From Streptomyces sp. SID13031 (lineage in GTDB: Bacteria > Actinomycetota > Actinomycetes > Propionibacteriales > Kribbellaceae): a stretch of DNA of 64,000 bases. Under the pieces are notes generated by a model. That model was given only the letters and a program-made list of their open reading frames with translations, searched no databases and had not been told where the DNA came from. A program made the position numbers and the translations under genes. The stretch is from positions 124,001 through 188,000 of the forward strand of contig NZ_JAAGLV010000007.1 of the NCBI RefSeq assembly GCF_010548305.1, read 5' to 3'. This document shows positions 8,818-17,049 of the stretch, piece after piece (position 1 is the stretch's first letter; the number at the start of each line of letters is the position of its first letter).

Positions 8818-8838
8818 TCCGGTGCGGGGGCGTCGGGC

Positions 8839-9300
8839 TCAGGTGGCGTGGATCTTGAAGACCGGTACGCCGGGGGCCACCTGCAGCAGGGTTTCGACGG
8901 GGGAGTCGGCGCGGACGTCCTTGCCGAAGAAGGCGCCGACTTCCCAGGCCCACTTCTTCAGGTAGAGGCGGATGACGTCGGCCTTGTCCGCGTCGAGGAC
9001 CTCCTCGGCGCGGAAGGACTCGATCCGGCGGCCGACGCGGAGGGTGCCGTTGCCGCTGACGCGAAGGTTGCGGACCCACTGGACATGGCCGCGCGGGGCG
9101 ACCAGGTAGCGCTGGCCGTCGAGGACGAGCAGGTTGACCGGGTTGCTGCGCCATTCGCCCGACTTGCGGCCCTGCACCGACAGCACCCGGCTGCCCATCA
9201 GGCTGACGCCGAGGTTGGTCAGTCCGGCGACCATCTTGTTCATCACCAGCATCGAACGCCGGCCGCTGGTCACCACGCGCTTGTCGTTGTACTCCTGCAT
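8839..9300 (-). CDS. Deazaflavin (F420)-dependent nitroreductase-family protein
   Basis: 153 residues from ATG 9300, chosen because GGAGG lies eight bases upstream; an ATG at 9318 has none and would put the start beside the operator. It belongs to the DUF385/Ddn split-barrel family: LSVQGRKSGEWRSNPVNLLVLDG and YLVAPRGHVQWVRNLRVSG are the typical core. Such enzymes use reduced F420 to reduce quinones or xenobiotics, or act as quinone-protecting reductases. It is divergent from the TetR gene at 9424, and two copies of one palindrome lie between them, so it is the likely TetR target. Substrate unknown. Confidence 0.85.
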   Translation of the reverse strand: MQEYNDKRVVTSGRRSMLVMNKMVAGLTNLGVSLMGSRVLSVQGRKSGEWRSNPVNLLVLDGQRYLVAPRGHVQWVRNLRVSGNGTLRVGRRIESFRAEEVLDADKADVIRLYLKKWAWEVGAFFGKDVRADSPVETLLQVAPGVPVFKIHAT

Positions 9301-9322
9301 CAGGATCGCCTCCGTCATTTGC

Positions 9323-9389
9323 GAGAGCGGTGCTCTCTGTTGTGATCAGTGAACAGCAACTCGCGGCACGAGTCAAGAGCAGTGCTCTC
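9323..9389. promoter_or_regulatory. Two TetR-type operators between divergent genes
   Basis: GAGAGCGGTGCTCTC (9323-9337) and AAGAGCAGTGCTCTC (9375-9389) differ at two positions. Each is a near-perfect palindrome with 6-base arms around three bases. A further half site, AGTGCTC, lies at 9400-9406. They fill the promoter region shared by the F420 enzyme and the TetR gene. Confidence 0.78.
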
Positions 9390-9423
9390 GATTTAGTTCA
9401 GTGCTCGTGACAGACTGACCGGC

Positions 9424-10113
9424 ATGAACGCCGGACGGACTGCCCGTGACCGCGCCCGGGCCGAGCTGACGCAGGAGATCAAGGACGTCGCCCGCCGCCA
9501 GCTTGCCACCGAAGGCGCCGAGCGGCTCTCGCTCCGCGCCGTCTCCCGCGAGCTCGGGATGGTCTCGTCAGCCCTCTACCGGTACTTCCCCAGCCGCGAC
9601 GACCTGCTCACCGCGCTCATCATCGACGCCTACAACGCCGTGGGCGCCGAGGCCGAGGCGATCGCCAAGAAGGTCACCGAACCACGCGCCGCCTGGCTCG
9701 CCGTCTGCCAGACCGTCCGGGCCTGGGCGCGGAAGCATCCGCAGGAGTACGCGCTGATCTACGGCTCACCCGTCGTCGGCTACCAAGCGCCCCAGAGCAC
9801 GATTCAGCCGGCGGGCCGGGTCGCCATCGTGTTGTTCGGCATCCTGGCCCGGGCGCACGCTTCCGGCGTACTGGTTCCGCCGAGCGACGCGCCAGAGCCC
9901 AATCCGCGATTGGCCGAGCAGCTGCAGACCCTTGCCGAGGTCGCCCCCGGAGTACCGCTGAAGGTCCTCGCCCGGACGACGATCGCGTGGACCCAGCTGT
10001 TCGGGATGATCAGCTTCGAGCTGTTCGGCCAACTGGTCGGCACGATGGATCCGGCCGACGAGTTCTTCGCCGACGCGACCGGCCAGCTGGCCGCCTTCCT
10101 CGGCCTCAACTAA
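9424..10113 (+). CDS. TetR-family repressor
   Basis: 229 residues. The N-terminal HTH (about 15-65) contains LSLRAVSRELGMVSSALYRYFPSRDDLLTALI, a canonical TetR recognition helix. The rest is a helical ligand domain of the TetR_C_33-like type (AWLAVCQTVRAWARKHPQEYALIYGSPV). It probably represses itself and the divergent F420-dependent reductase through the paired palindromes upstream. There is no ribosome site; a weak -10-like CAGACT ends eight bases before the ATG, so the message may be leaderless. Ligand unknown. Confidence 0.88.
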   Translation: MNAGRTARDRARAELTQEIKDVARRQLATEGAERLSLRAVSRELGMVSSALYRYFPSRDDLLTALIIDAYNAVGAEAEAIAKKVTEPRAAWLAVCQTVRAWARKHPQEYALIYGSPVVGYQAPQSTIQPAGRVAIVLFGILARAHASGVLVPPSDAPEPNPRLAEQLQTLAEVAPGVPLKVLARTTIAWTQLFGMISFELFGQLVGTMDPADEFFADATGQLAAFLGLN

Positions 10114-10162
10114 CCGCCTCGGCCTCAACCTCAACTGACGGCCTCGTCCTCGAGTGGGGGCC

Positions 10163-10828
10163 TCAGCTGAAGGCGTCGGGCAGCGGGTAGGCCAGCGCCC
10201 GCTCCAAGCGCTCGATGTAGTTCTCGCGTGGGATCGCGACAGCGCCAAGGGTCGCCAGATGGCTGGTCACCCATTGGATGTCGAGCACGCGATGGGCGGC
10301 GTACTTGTCGCTGAGCAGCTCGACCAGCCCGGCCACCGCCGCCTTCGACCCGTCCGTCTTGCGGTGGAACATCGACTCGCCCGCGAACAGCCCGCCGATC
10401 GCCACCCCGTACAGACCGCCGGCCAGCTCGTCGCCGTCCCAGGCCTCGACCGAGTGCACCCAGCCCAGCTGATGCAGCCGCGTGTACGACGCGATGATGT
10501 CCTCGTCGATCCACGAGCCCGGGCGACGCGGGTCGGCGCAGGCGCGCAGTACCTCGTCGAAGGCCGTGTTGACCCTGATCTCGAACCGCTGCCGCGCCCG
10601 CCGCAGCGACCGCGACGGCGTGAAGTCCTCGACGTCGATCACGCCGCGATCCACCGGCGACCACCAGAGCAACGGCCCATGGCTGTCCGGCATCGGGAAC
10701 AGCCCCCGCCGGTACGCCGCCAGCACGGTGCCCGGCTCGAGATCCGCCCCGGCCGCGACGACGTCGCTGGGACCGGCGACCGCGACCGGCGGGAAGTCCC
10801 ACACGGAGGCAGATGGTTCGACTGGCAC
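10163..10828 (-). CDS. aat: Leucyl/phenylalanyl-tRNA-protein transferase
   Basis: 221 residues, the usual Aat length. It moves Leu or Phe from tRNA to N-terminal Arg/Lys of proteins, creating an N-degron for ClpS/ClpAP. Family blocks are present: AYRRGLFPMPD near the start, LLWWSPVDRGVI, PSRSLRRARQRFEIRVNTAFDEV, GSWIDEDIIASYTRLHQLGWVHSVEAWD, GLYGVAIGGLFAGESMFHRKTDGSK and ILDIQWV-type VLDIQWVTSHLATLGAVAI. It is followed by a short spacer after the convergent TetR gene and is divergent from the methyltransferase at 10926. Assignment is firm. Confidence 0.95.
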   Translation of the reverse strand: MPVEPSASVWDFPPVAVAGPSDVVAAGADLEPGTVLAAYRRGLFPMPDSHGPLLWWSPVDRGVIDVEDFTPSRSLRRARQRFEIRVNTAFDEVLRACADPRRPGSWIDEDIIASYTRLHQLGWVHSVEAWDGDELAGGLYGVAIGGLFAGESMFHRKTDGSKAAVAGLVELLSDKYAAHRVLDIQWVTSHLATLGAVAIPRENYIERLERALAYPLPDAFS

Positions 10829-10887
10829 GCCACCATCCTGACCTACCCCTCAACGGACGAAACGCTCGGCCACCACCGCAACATCTG

Positions 10888-10918
10888 TTGACAAGGCGTG
10901 GATGGCGCAACCTATGCT
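10888..10918 (+). promoter_or_regulatory. Candidate leaderless promoter of the HTH-methyltransferase
   Basis: TTGACA (10888-10893) and TATGCT (10913-10918) with a 19-base spacer. The ATG at 10926 begins eight bases beyond, at the expected transcription start. The in-frame ATG at 10902 lies between the two boxes and is therefore unlikely to be used. Confidence 0.6.
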
Positions 10919-10925
10919 GCATGGC

Positions 10926-11843
10926 ATGGAGATCGTCGAGGAGATCGAAGGTTCGGGCGGGCTCGGCGGAGTCGCGCGGATGACCGAGGTGATCGCCGCG
11001 CTGGAGACCCGGCGGACCGAGCTGATCGAGCAGTTGAGGTCCCAGCGGCTCGCGAGCTGGGAGGAGATCGGGCAGGCGTGCGGCATGACCCGGCAGGGCG
11101 CGAGCCGGCGATGGTCGCAGCAGGCGCAGGCGACTTCGTTCGGCGACGCGGCCGCGGCGTACCGGCGTGGGCGACCGCCGTATCCGTCCTCAGCTGTCGA
11201 CTGGCTGGTCCCCAGTACTGCGAAGTCGGTACTAGACCTTGGCGCCGGGACCGGCAAGCTCACCCAATTGCTGGCTGCCCGGGAAGGCCTTGCGGTGACC
11301 GCGGTCGAACCGTTGCCGGCGATGCGCGAGGAGCTGGTCGCGACGGTCCCTTCGGCCGACGTACGGGATGGTTCTGCCGAGACGATTCCCCTTGGAAACA
11401 AGGCTGTTGACGCTGTCGTCGTGGCGCAGGCGTGGCACTGGTTCGACGCGGCGACGGCGTTGCCGGAGATCGCTCGGGTGCTGACTCCGGGTGGGACGTT
11501 GGGGTTGGTGTGGAACATCCGCGACCACCGCGTGCCGTGGGTGGCCGAGCTGGATCGCGTGCTGCATCGGCACACCCGCCAGGAGATCGACACGGCACCA
11601 TCGATCGGTACGCCGTTCCACGAGGTCGAGCGACTCGACGTCCGTTGGGAGCACGCACTCACCCGGCCCGAACTGCTCGACCTGGTGGCGTCGCGCTCGT
11701 ACGTCATCACGATGGCCGCCAAGGATCGCGACGAGCTGATGCACCAGGTCGGCGAACTGCTCGACTCACATCTCGACCTCCGCGGTCGCAAGAACCTCAC
11801 CATGCCCTACATCACCCGCTGCACCCGCGCACGCCTGTCGTGA
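10926..11843 (+). CDS. Class I SAM-dependent methyltransferase with N-terminal HTH
   Basis: 305 residues from ATG 10926, chosen from the promoter geometry. Residues ~20-65 form a small HTH-like segment (VIAALETRRTELIEQLRSQR, then SWEEIGQACGMTRQGASRRW). A UbiE/COQ5-like methyltransferase domain follows: motif I VLDLGAGTGKLTQLLA (about 105), acidic motif II in VTAVEPLPAM, GSAETIPLGNKAVDAVVVAQAWHWFD, and motif III near LPEIARVLTPGGTLGLVWN. The substrate is unknown. The fusion could be a regulator that senses SAM or a DNA-targeted enzyme, but the HTH may be vestigial. Divergent from aat. Confidence 0.82.
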   Translation: MEIVEEIEGSGGLGGVARMTEVIAALETRRTELIEQLRSQRLASWEEIGQACGMTRQGASRRWSQQAQATSFGDAAAAYRRGRPPYPSSAVDWLVPSTAKSVLDLGAGTGKLTQLLAAREGLAVTAVEPLPAMREELVATVPSADVRDGSAETIPLGNKAVDAVVVAQAWHWFDAATALPEIARVLTPGGTLGLVWNIRDHRVPWVAELDRVLHRHTRQEIDTAPSIGTPFHEVERLDVRWEHALTRPELLDLVASRSYVITMAAKDRDELMHQVGELLDSHLDLRGRKNLTMPYITRCTRARLS

Positions 11844-12008
11844 TCCCGCTTCGGAGGCCGCCTGCAGTTGATTCGCTGGCTGTGGGTGATCAAGGGGTGA
11901 ACCCGGGTTTCTCCCGAGTGGCGTGTGCTGGGGTGGCACGTAGAGTTGGCAGTGCTGCGCCCGCCCGCGGGACTCCGGGGGTGGGTGTCCGAGTTTTGAA
12001 GGAGTGCT

Positions 12009-12704
12009 GTGGCCGGAGTAGCCAGGTTCGTTGCCAGCAGTCTCGCGCCTGCCGCCCAGCGGTTCGCCCCGCAGGCCGCGGCCGGCGTACTCCGTCAGGT
12101 CATGGAGATCGCCATCGATGGGTACCAGCGTTTCCCCGGTGCCGAGAAGGTGGCCGAGCGGCACTTGGCCAAGCACGGCGGTGACGCGGAGCTTGCGGTC
12201 GACACCGTGATGGAGCAGCACATCAGGCTGGCCAGCGTGCAGGGATTCGTCACGAGCATCGGCGGCCTCGTCACGCTGCCGGTCGCGCTGCCCGCGAACC
12301 TGACCGGCCTCGCCGTCGTACAGGCCCGGATGGTCGCGTCGATCGCGCACCTGCGCGGGTACGACCTGGATGATCCTCGCGTCCGTACCGCCGTCATCAC
12401 CTGCTTGCTCGGCGAGGACGGCGTGACGGATCGGCTGAAGAAGGCGAGCCTGCCGACGTCGCCGCTGGCGATCGCGACCGCGCCCGTCTTCGACCCGGAG
12501 CTGGACCGGCTGGTGGCCGGCGAGGTGGTGGGCGAGTTGATCGCGCGGATCGGCGGCAAGCGGATGGGGTTGATGGTGACCCGGCGCGTACCGCTGCTCG
12601 GTGGCGCCGTGGGTGCGGGGGTCGACGGCTGGTCGACGTACCGGATCGGCCAGTACGCCGACAAGAGCCTGGTCCGGCGGATCCGGCGCCCGATCGAGCC
12701 GTAG
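12009..12704 (+). CDS. EcsC-family protein
   Basis: 231 residues from GTG 12009, preceded by AAGGAG at an ideal distance. The sequence matches the EcsC family: an amphipathic helical N-terminus (SSLAPAAQRFAPQAAAGVLRQVMEIAIDGY), a hydrophobic TLPVALPANLTGLAVVQARMVASIAHLRGYD, and Gly-rich VPLLGGAVGAGVDGWSTYRIGQYA near the end. EcsC proteins are membrane-associated; in Bacillus the third gene of the ecs ABC locus belongs to this family, but the biochemical role is unknown. No ABC genes are beside it here. It stands alone between the methyltransferase and the MmyB-type regulator, both on the same strand. Confidence 0.75.
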   Translation: MAGVARFVASSLAPAAQRFAPQAAAGVLRQVMEIAIDGYQRFPGAEKVAERHLAKHGGDAELAVDTVMEQHIRLASVQGFVTSIGGLVTLPVALPANLTGLAVVQARMVASIAHLRGYDLDDPRVRTAVITCLLGEDGVTDRLKKASLPTSPLAIATAPVFDPELDRLVAGEVVGELIARIGGKRMGLMVTRRVPLLGGAVGAGVDGWSTYRIGQYADKSLVRRIRRPIEP

Positions 12705-12787
12705 GTTCTGCCTCACCGGCTCTGCCACCGAGGCAGGGCCGCGGGAATTCCGGTGAAACTGTCGGTGCTGGGTGTCAGCATGGTCGG

Positions 12788-13618
12788 GTGAGCACTCGAC
12801 GAGCTGAGCTCGGGGAATTCCTGAAGGCGCGCCGCGCCAAGGTCACGCCCGAAGCCGTCGGCCTGCCTCCGGGCGGACGCCGCCGTACTCCGGGCCTTCG
12901 GCGCGAAGAGCTAGCCCAGCTCGCGGGCGTCGGGGTCACTTGGTACACCTGGCTCGAGCAAGGCCGGCCGATCAACGTCAGCGGTCAGGTGCTCGACGCC
13001 GTCGCGACGACGCTCGGGCTCAACGATCTGGAGCGGGCCCATCTGTACTCGCTGGCCGAGGCGACAACGGTCCGGGCGAAGACCGGGGTCTGCGCGAACG
13101 AGGTGGTGCTGACCGAGATCATCGCGGCGCTCGATCCGTTGCCCGCACTGGTCACGAACAAGCGGTACGACATACTCCAGTCCAACCAGGCGTACGGGGA
13201 TCTCTTCCACGACTGGCACACGCTGCCGTGCATCCACCGCAACCTGCTGTGGTGCATCGTGACCGAGCCGCTCGCGCGCGACCAGCTGCTGAACTACGAC
13301 ACCGAGGTGCCTTATCTGGTGGCGCGGATGCGCTCGGCGTACGTCGAACACATCGGCGACCCGGAGTGGGAGACCGACCTGGCCCGGCTGCGGAAGCTGA
13401 GCCCGGAGTTCGCGCAACTCTGGTCGAAGCACGAGGTCGCCGACGGTGAGCCACGGCTGCGGCGGGTCGTCCACCCGATCGCCGGGGAGCTGTCGTTCAC
13501 CGTGACGGAGCTGGCCGTGCCGGCGCACCCGGACCTGATCATGTTCGTCGAGACCCCAGCCGACGCCCGCACCCGCGAACGCCTGCCCCTGACCCGCCGC
13601 GAACCGGCAGAGGTGTAG
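12788..13618 (+). CDS. Helix-turn-helix regulator with MmyB-like ligand domain
   Basis: 276 residues from GTG 12788. Residues ~5-80 form an Xre-type HTH with the actinobacterial signature RRRTPGLRREELAQLAGVGVTWYTWLEQGR. Residues ~100-265 form the MmyB-like PAS-related domain (PALVTNKRYDILQSNQAYGDLF, NLLWCIV, ARLRKLSPEFAQLWSKHEV, then a C-terminal FTVTELAVPAHPDLIMFVETP). Such proteins usually control a divergent short-chain dehydrogenase gene and bind a fatty-acid-like ligand, but no divergent partner exists here. No clear ribosome site. The family is certain; the target is unknown. Confidence 0.88.
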   Translation: MSTRRAELGEFLKARRAKVTPEAVGLPPGGRRRTPGLRREELAQLAGVGVTWYTWLEQGRPINVSGQVLDAVATTLGLNDLERAHLYSLAEATTVRAKTGVCANEVVLTEIIAALDPLPALVTNKRYDILQSNQAYGDLFHDWHTLPCIHRNLLWCIVTEPLARDQLLNYDTEVPYLVARMRSAYVEHIGDPEWETDLARLRKLSPEFAQLWSKHEVADGEPRLRRVVHPIAGELSFTVTELAVPAHPDLIMFVETPADARTRERLPLTRREPAEV

Positions 13619-13714
13619 AGGCAGCGCCCGCTAGGCGAGACAGGGCCAGCGCCCACCGCCGAGGACGTCACGGCCGTGGTCAGGTCCGGCTGGGCGCAGG
13701 GCAGCTCGGGGCGG

Positions 13715-14641
13715 TTAGCCGGCGAGGGCCTGTACTACGCGGCTGGCTGAGGGTTTGCCGAGTTGCTTCGCCATCCAGGCGCTCGTGCTGACGAGGCTTT
13801 CGAGGTCTACGCCGGTCTCGATGCCGAGGCCGTCGAGTTGCCAGAGCAGGTCTTCGGTGGCGAGGTTGCCGGTCGCACTCTCGGCGTACGGGCAACCTCC
13901 AAGGCCGCCCGCGGAGCTGTCGACGGTTGTGACACCCTCGCGCAGCGCGGTGAGCGTATTGGCGAGCGCCTGCCCATACGTGTCGTGGAAGTGCACGGCC
14001 AACTTGTCGACGCCGACGCCGGCCTTCTCGAAGGCGTGGATCAGCGCGACGACCTGCCCCGGCGTCGCGACCCCGATCGTGTCGCCCAGCGAGAGCTCGT
14101 GGCAGCCGAGCTCGATCAACCGCGCACCGACCTTGACCACCTGGTCGATCGGTACGTCGCCCTCCCACGGATCGCCGTAACACATCGAGACGTACCCGCG
14201 GACGCTCAATCCCTCGTCGAGCGCGCGCCGCACGGTCGGCGCGAACATGGCGAACTGCTCGTCGACGGTCGAGTTCAGGTTCTTGGCGGCGAAGGTCTCG
14301 GTCGCGCTGGCGAAGATCGCGATCTCGCTGACGCCGGCCTCCAGCGCGCGGTCGAGTCCACGCTCGTTCGGCACCAGTACCGGAGTACGGAGGCCTTCCG
14401 GGAGGTCCAGCCGGGCGAGGAGTTCGGCCGCGTCCGCGAGCTGCGGCACCCACTTCGGGTGCACGAAACTGGTCGTCTCGATCGTGGTCAGCCCGGCCGC
14501 GGCGAGCCGCTGGATGAACTCGGCCTTCACCGCCACGTCGACGATCGCGTCCTCGTTCTGCAACCCGTCCCGCGGGCCGACCTCGTAGATCGTCACCCGC
14601 TCGGGCAGGCCCTCGGCCCCGACCAGCTCAGGCTTACGCAC
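13715..14641 (-). CDS. Hydroxymethylglutaryl-CoA lyase
   Basis: 308 residues from GTG 14641, which has GGAGG just upstream; the frame is open for a further 429 bases but that is antisense to the next gene. It splits HMG-CoA into acetyl-CoA and acetoacetate, the last step of leucine and some terpenoid degradation. Motifs: YEVGPRDGLQNE (catalytic Arg and metal Asp), SFVHPKWVPQLAD, VAVHFHDTYGQAL-type LAVHFHDTYGQALAN (metal His pair) and the signature GLGGCPYAESATGN with its active-site Cys. No other leucine genes adjoin it. The carboxylase operon at 57-64 kb could supply its substrate. Confidence 0.92.
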   Translation of the reverse strand: MRKPELVGAEGLPERVTIYEVGPRDGLQNEDAIVDVAVKAEFIQRLAAAGLTTIETTSFVHPKWVPQLADAAELLARLDLPEGLRTPVLVPNERGLDRALEAGVSEIAIFASATETFAAKNLNSTVDEQFAMFAPTVRRALDEGLSVRGYVSMCYGDPWEGDVPIDQVVKVGARLIELGCHELSLGDTIGVATPGQVVALIHAFEKAGVGVDKLAVHFHDTYGQALANTLTALREGVTTVDSSAGGLGGCPYAESATGNLATEDLLWQLDGLGIETGVDLESLVSTSAWMAKQLGKPSASRVVQALAG

Positions 14642-14714
14642 GTGTGCCTCCAATTCATGAGCCGGGCTCCCTTCCGAAAGGGGCCGGGAGGGGTCTCCTC
14701 CACAATGGCTCGTG

Positions 14715-15359
14715 ATGACAACTCTGGCTGACATTCTGCGCGGGATCGAAGGCGGCGTCTTCCCCGCCCCGGACCTGAGCATCACCGTTGTACCGGCGCC
14801 GTCCGGGCGCGAGGCCTGCGTCGTGGCCCTGACAGCCCACATCGTGATCGCCGCGGACGTCTCCCCGACCTGGGTTGCGGAGCGGATCCCGGACGGCAAC
14901 CTGTCCGCCCCGCTCAACCCGCCGTTCCTGTACGCCCTCGAGCAACTCACCGGCCGCCGGGTGAGCGCCATCGACCAAATGCTCCTGGCCCCCGCACTCA
15001 CCGACCCGACCGAGCGCGCCGCCGCCGTCGAGGGCCTGGTCGAGCTGACCGACCGCGACCACCCCCGCATCGAGCGCGCCTGGCGCTACCGCGACGACGT
15101 ACACGCCTACACCGCTCCGTACGGCGGCCTGGTCCTCACCGGCCGAGGCCTGGCCGGCCGTCTAGAGGTGGCCCTCGAAGTCCCCGATTCCGCCCGAGGC
15201 CGAGGCCACGGCCGCCAGTTGGCCCGCGCCGCCCGAGCCCTCATCCCACCCAGCACCCACATCTGGGCCCAGGTCTCCCCCGGCAACGCAGCCTCCACCC
15301 GAACCTTCCTCTCCGCCGGCTACCAGCCAGTCGGCTCCGAGGCGCTCCTCGTGAAGTAG
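14715..15359 (+). CDS. GNAT-like N-acetyltransferase
   Basis: 214 residues from ATG 14715; a GTG immediately before is an alternative start. The acetyl-CoA binding region is in the C-terminal third: LEVALEVPDSARGRGHGRQL (R-G-R-G-H-G loop, about 155-175), then WAQVSPGNAASTRTFLSAGY. The N-terminal half (about 1-120) has no clear family and may form the substrate pocket. Divergent from HMG-CoA lyase, and 71 bases upstream of the four-gene operon starting at 15431, which has its own promoter. Substrate unknown. Confidence 0.72.
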   Translation: MTTLADILRGIEGGVFPAPDLSITVVPAPSGREACVVALTAHIVIAADVSPTWVAERIPDGNLSAPLNPPFLYALEQLTGRRVSAIDQMLLAPALTDPTERAAAVEGLVELTDRDHPRIERAWRYRDDVHAYTAPYGGLVLTGRGLAGRLEVALEVPDSARGRGHGRQLARAARALIPPSTHIWAQVSPGNAASTRTFLSAGYQPVGSEALLVK

Positions 15360-15380
15360 CTGCCGCGAAACACCTTCGGG

Positions 15381-15409
15381 CTGACAACTGGCCACGGTGC
15401 CCCTAGGGT
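15381..15409 (+). promoter_or_regulatory. Candidate promoter of the four-gene nuclease/ATPase operon
   Basis: CTGACA (15381-15386) and TAGGGT (15404-15409) lie exactly 17 bases apart, a sigma-70-type arrangement. Predicted transcription start is near 15416, fifteen bases before the first possible ATG. No repressor palindrome was seen beside it. Confidence 0.5.
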
Positions 15410-15430
15410 CGATGGCACAGAGCGCGGGGG

Positions 15431-15940
15431 ATGCTTCGTAGTCCCGGGGGTCGGATGCTGGATGCGCATGTTCATCAGGGGAAATTCGGTGAGGACTATG
15501 TGCGGGTCCTGGCGTCCGCGGCGGGCCTGCTGATCTCTCAGGACGACGTCGACTACGACGGCGTCGACTTGACCATCAAGATGCACACCGCGACCGGCTG
15601 GTCACCGCGGATCGAGGTCCAGGTCAAGACCACCTCGCGGCCGAAACGCCGCGCCGCCGCGTTCGACTTCGACGGCTTGAACCAGTCCCAGTTCAACAAG
15701 CTCGCCGGGCCTGAGTTCCTCGTCCACCGGTACCTGTTCCTGGTGATCGTCCCGACGAAAACCGACGAGTACGCCGCCCTGAACACGACCGGCCTGCTGC
15801 TCAGAGACGTCGGGTACTACGTGTCGCTGCGGGACAGGACGCCCTTCGAGGAGCCGGACAAGAGCCGCCACGTCCGGGTGTCCGTGCCGACCGCGAACGT
15901 TCTCACGGTCACCACCCTGCGGCAGCTCATCGATGGCTGA
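15431..15940 (+). CDS. DUF4365 nuclease-like protein with Q-x-K active site
   Basis: 169 residues; ATG 15455 (MLDAHVHQG) is an alternative start. It belongs to the DUF4365 family. The order of acidic and basic residues matches a restriction-endonuclease-like core: Glu21 in QGKFGEDYVRVL, then DYDGVDLTI (Asp43, Asp46), then IEVQVKTTS with Gln64-x-Lys66. That E...D...QxK order resembles Mrr-type nucleases. The C-terminal half contains HRYLFLVIVPTKTDEYA. It probably cuts or binds nucleic acid. Its stop overlaps the next gene by eight bases, so it is coupled to the downstream ATPase operon. Nuclease activity is inference; the family is clear. Confidence 0.78.
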   Translation: MLRSPGGRMLDAHVHQGKFGEDYVRVLASAAGLLISQDDVDYDGVDLTIKMHTATGWSPRIEVQVKTTSRPKRRAAAFDFDGLNQSQFNKLAGPEFLVHRYLFLVIVPTKTDEYAALNTTGLLLRDVGYYVSLRDRTPFEEPDKSRHVRVSVPTANVLTVTTLRQLIDG

Positions 15941-17042
15941 CCTCGGAGTCGGGGCGGTCAGCTCGTACCTGGCCGACGCCGGCTGGTCCCGCAGCGATCA
16001 GACCTGGAACGGCGCCGCGATCTGGTCGAACGGCCTGGAGGAGGTGCTGGTTCCGCCGCGCGACGGCTTGGGCGACAGCGCTGCCCGCCTGAAGGACCTG
16101 CTGCGAGCACTGGAGAGTTTCGAGAAGCGACCGGTCGGGGAGATCGCCCGAGACATCGCTTACCCGCTGCTGGACACCGCGTCGTACCGGGCGCCGACGG
16201 CCTCGCAACCAGCTGGCTTCGTCCCGCTCGAATCCGGGCTCGGGGCTCTGCAGGGCCTGCACGACCTCTTCCGGATGGCAGCCCAGACGGTCCTTCGATC
16301 CCCGTACTTCGGGAGCGGGACTCTCGTGTCCGAGCTGCTGAGCGGCGTCCACCTCGGTACGACGACCTCGCAGCAGTTCAGCGTCACGCTACTGGTTCCG
16401 CTGGGCGAGGAGACGATCCAGCCCCCACCCGGACGTCGGGTGCTCGTCGAGCTGTCCGAAGCCGCTCTCGCCGTACGCCGGGCCGTCGCTGACGGCGAAG
16501 CGCGGCCGACTGGCATCGATTCCCTACCGGAGTCGGTGTCGCCGGACTTCTGCACCGCCCTGACCGCACTGGGGGCCGGCGACGAGTCCTTCGAGCTGGG
16601 TTTCCGGTGGGCTCGGGGCATTCCTTCGCAGCTGCCCGATCGAGTGGTGGACTTTCCCACCGGCAGCGGCCGGCAGATCCGCGAGCTGTCCGACCGGCTG
16701 CGGAACGCCCAACGCGCCCGGTTCCCGGCCGCTTCCCGTGAACTGCCGGTCCGGTCCGGGCCGGTGACGATCACCGGCCAGGTCGAGGCCCTGCACGACA
16801 ACGAGACCGGCTCCGATCGGTGGCGGGTGAAGATCCGCGGCGCCGTACTGGCCGAAGGCAGCGCCTCGATGCGGCGGGTGCTCTGGGTCCGGCTGCCAGG
16901 ACAGGACGCGTACGACGTGGCGTTGTCCGCCCATCGCAACCACCAGCAGGTCCAGATCGCCGGTCTGTGGACCGAAACGGCACCGAACCGCGTGCGCATC
17001 ATCGCCGGCCTGGACGGCCTGCGCGTCGTCGACAACCCCTGA
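15933..17042 (+). CDS. Unrecognised protein of the DUF4365/ATPase operon
   Basis: 369 residues, not recognised. The start overlaps the DUF4365 gene by eight bases, and seven bases separate its stop from the next start. The N-terminal ~130 residues look mixed alpha/beta and mention no known motif (GWSRSDQTWNGAAIWSNGLEEVLVPP suggests a small beta element). Residues ~145-190 contain TTTSQQFSVTLLVPLGEE. The last ~100 residues (SGPVTITGQVEALHD to the end) alternate hydrophobic and charged residues as a beta-barrel would, possibly an OB-like nucleic-acid binder. No signal peptide or membrane helix, so it is cytoplasmic. It may be a specificity or scaffold subunit. Confidence 0.7.
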   Translation: MADLGVGAVSSYLADAGWSRSDQTWNGAAIWSNGLEEVLVPPRDGLGDSAARLKDLLRALESFEKRPVGEIARDIAYPLLDTASYRAPTASQPAGFVPLESGLGALQGLHDLFRMAAQTVLRSPYFGSGTLVSELLSGVHLGTTTSQQFSVTLLVPLGEETIQPPPGRRVLVELSEAALAVRRAVADGEARPTGIDSLPESVSPDFCTALTALGAGDESFELGFRWARGIPSQLPDRVVDFPTGSGRQIRELSDRLRNAQRARFPAASRELPVRSGPVTITGQVEALHDNETGSDRWRVKIRGAVLAEGSASMRRVLWVRLPGQDAYDVALSAHRNHQQVQIAGLWTETAPNRVRIIAGLDGLRVVDNP

Positions 17043-17049
17043 TCAAAGG

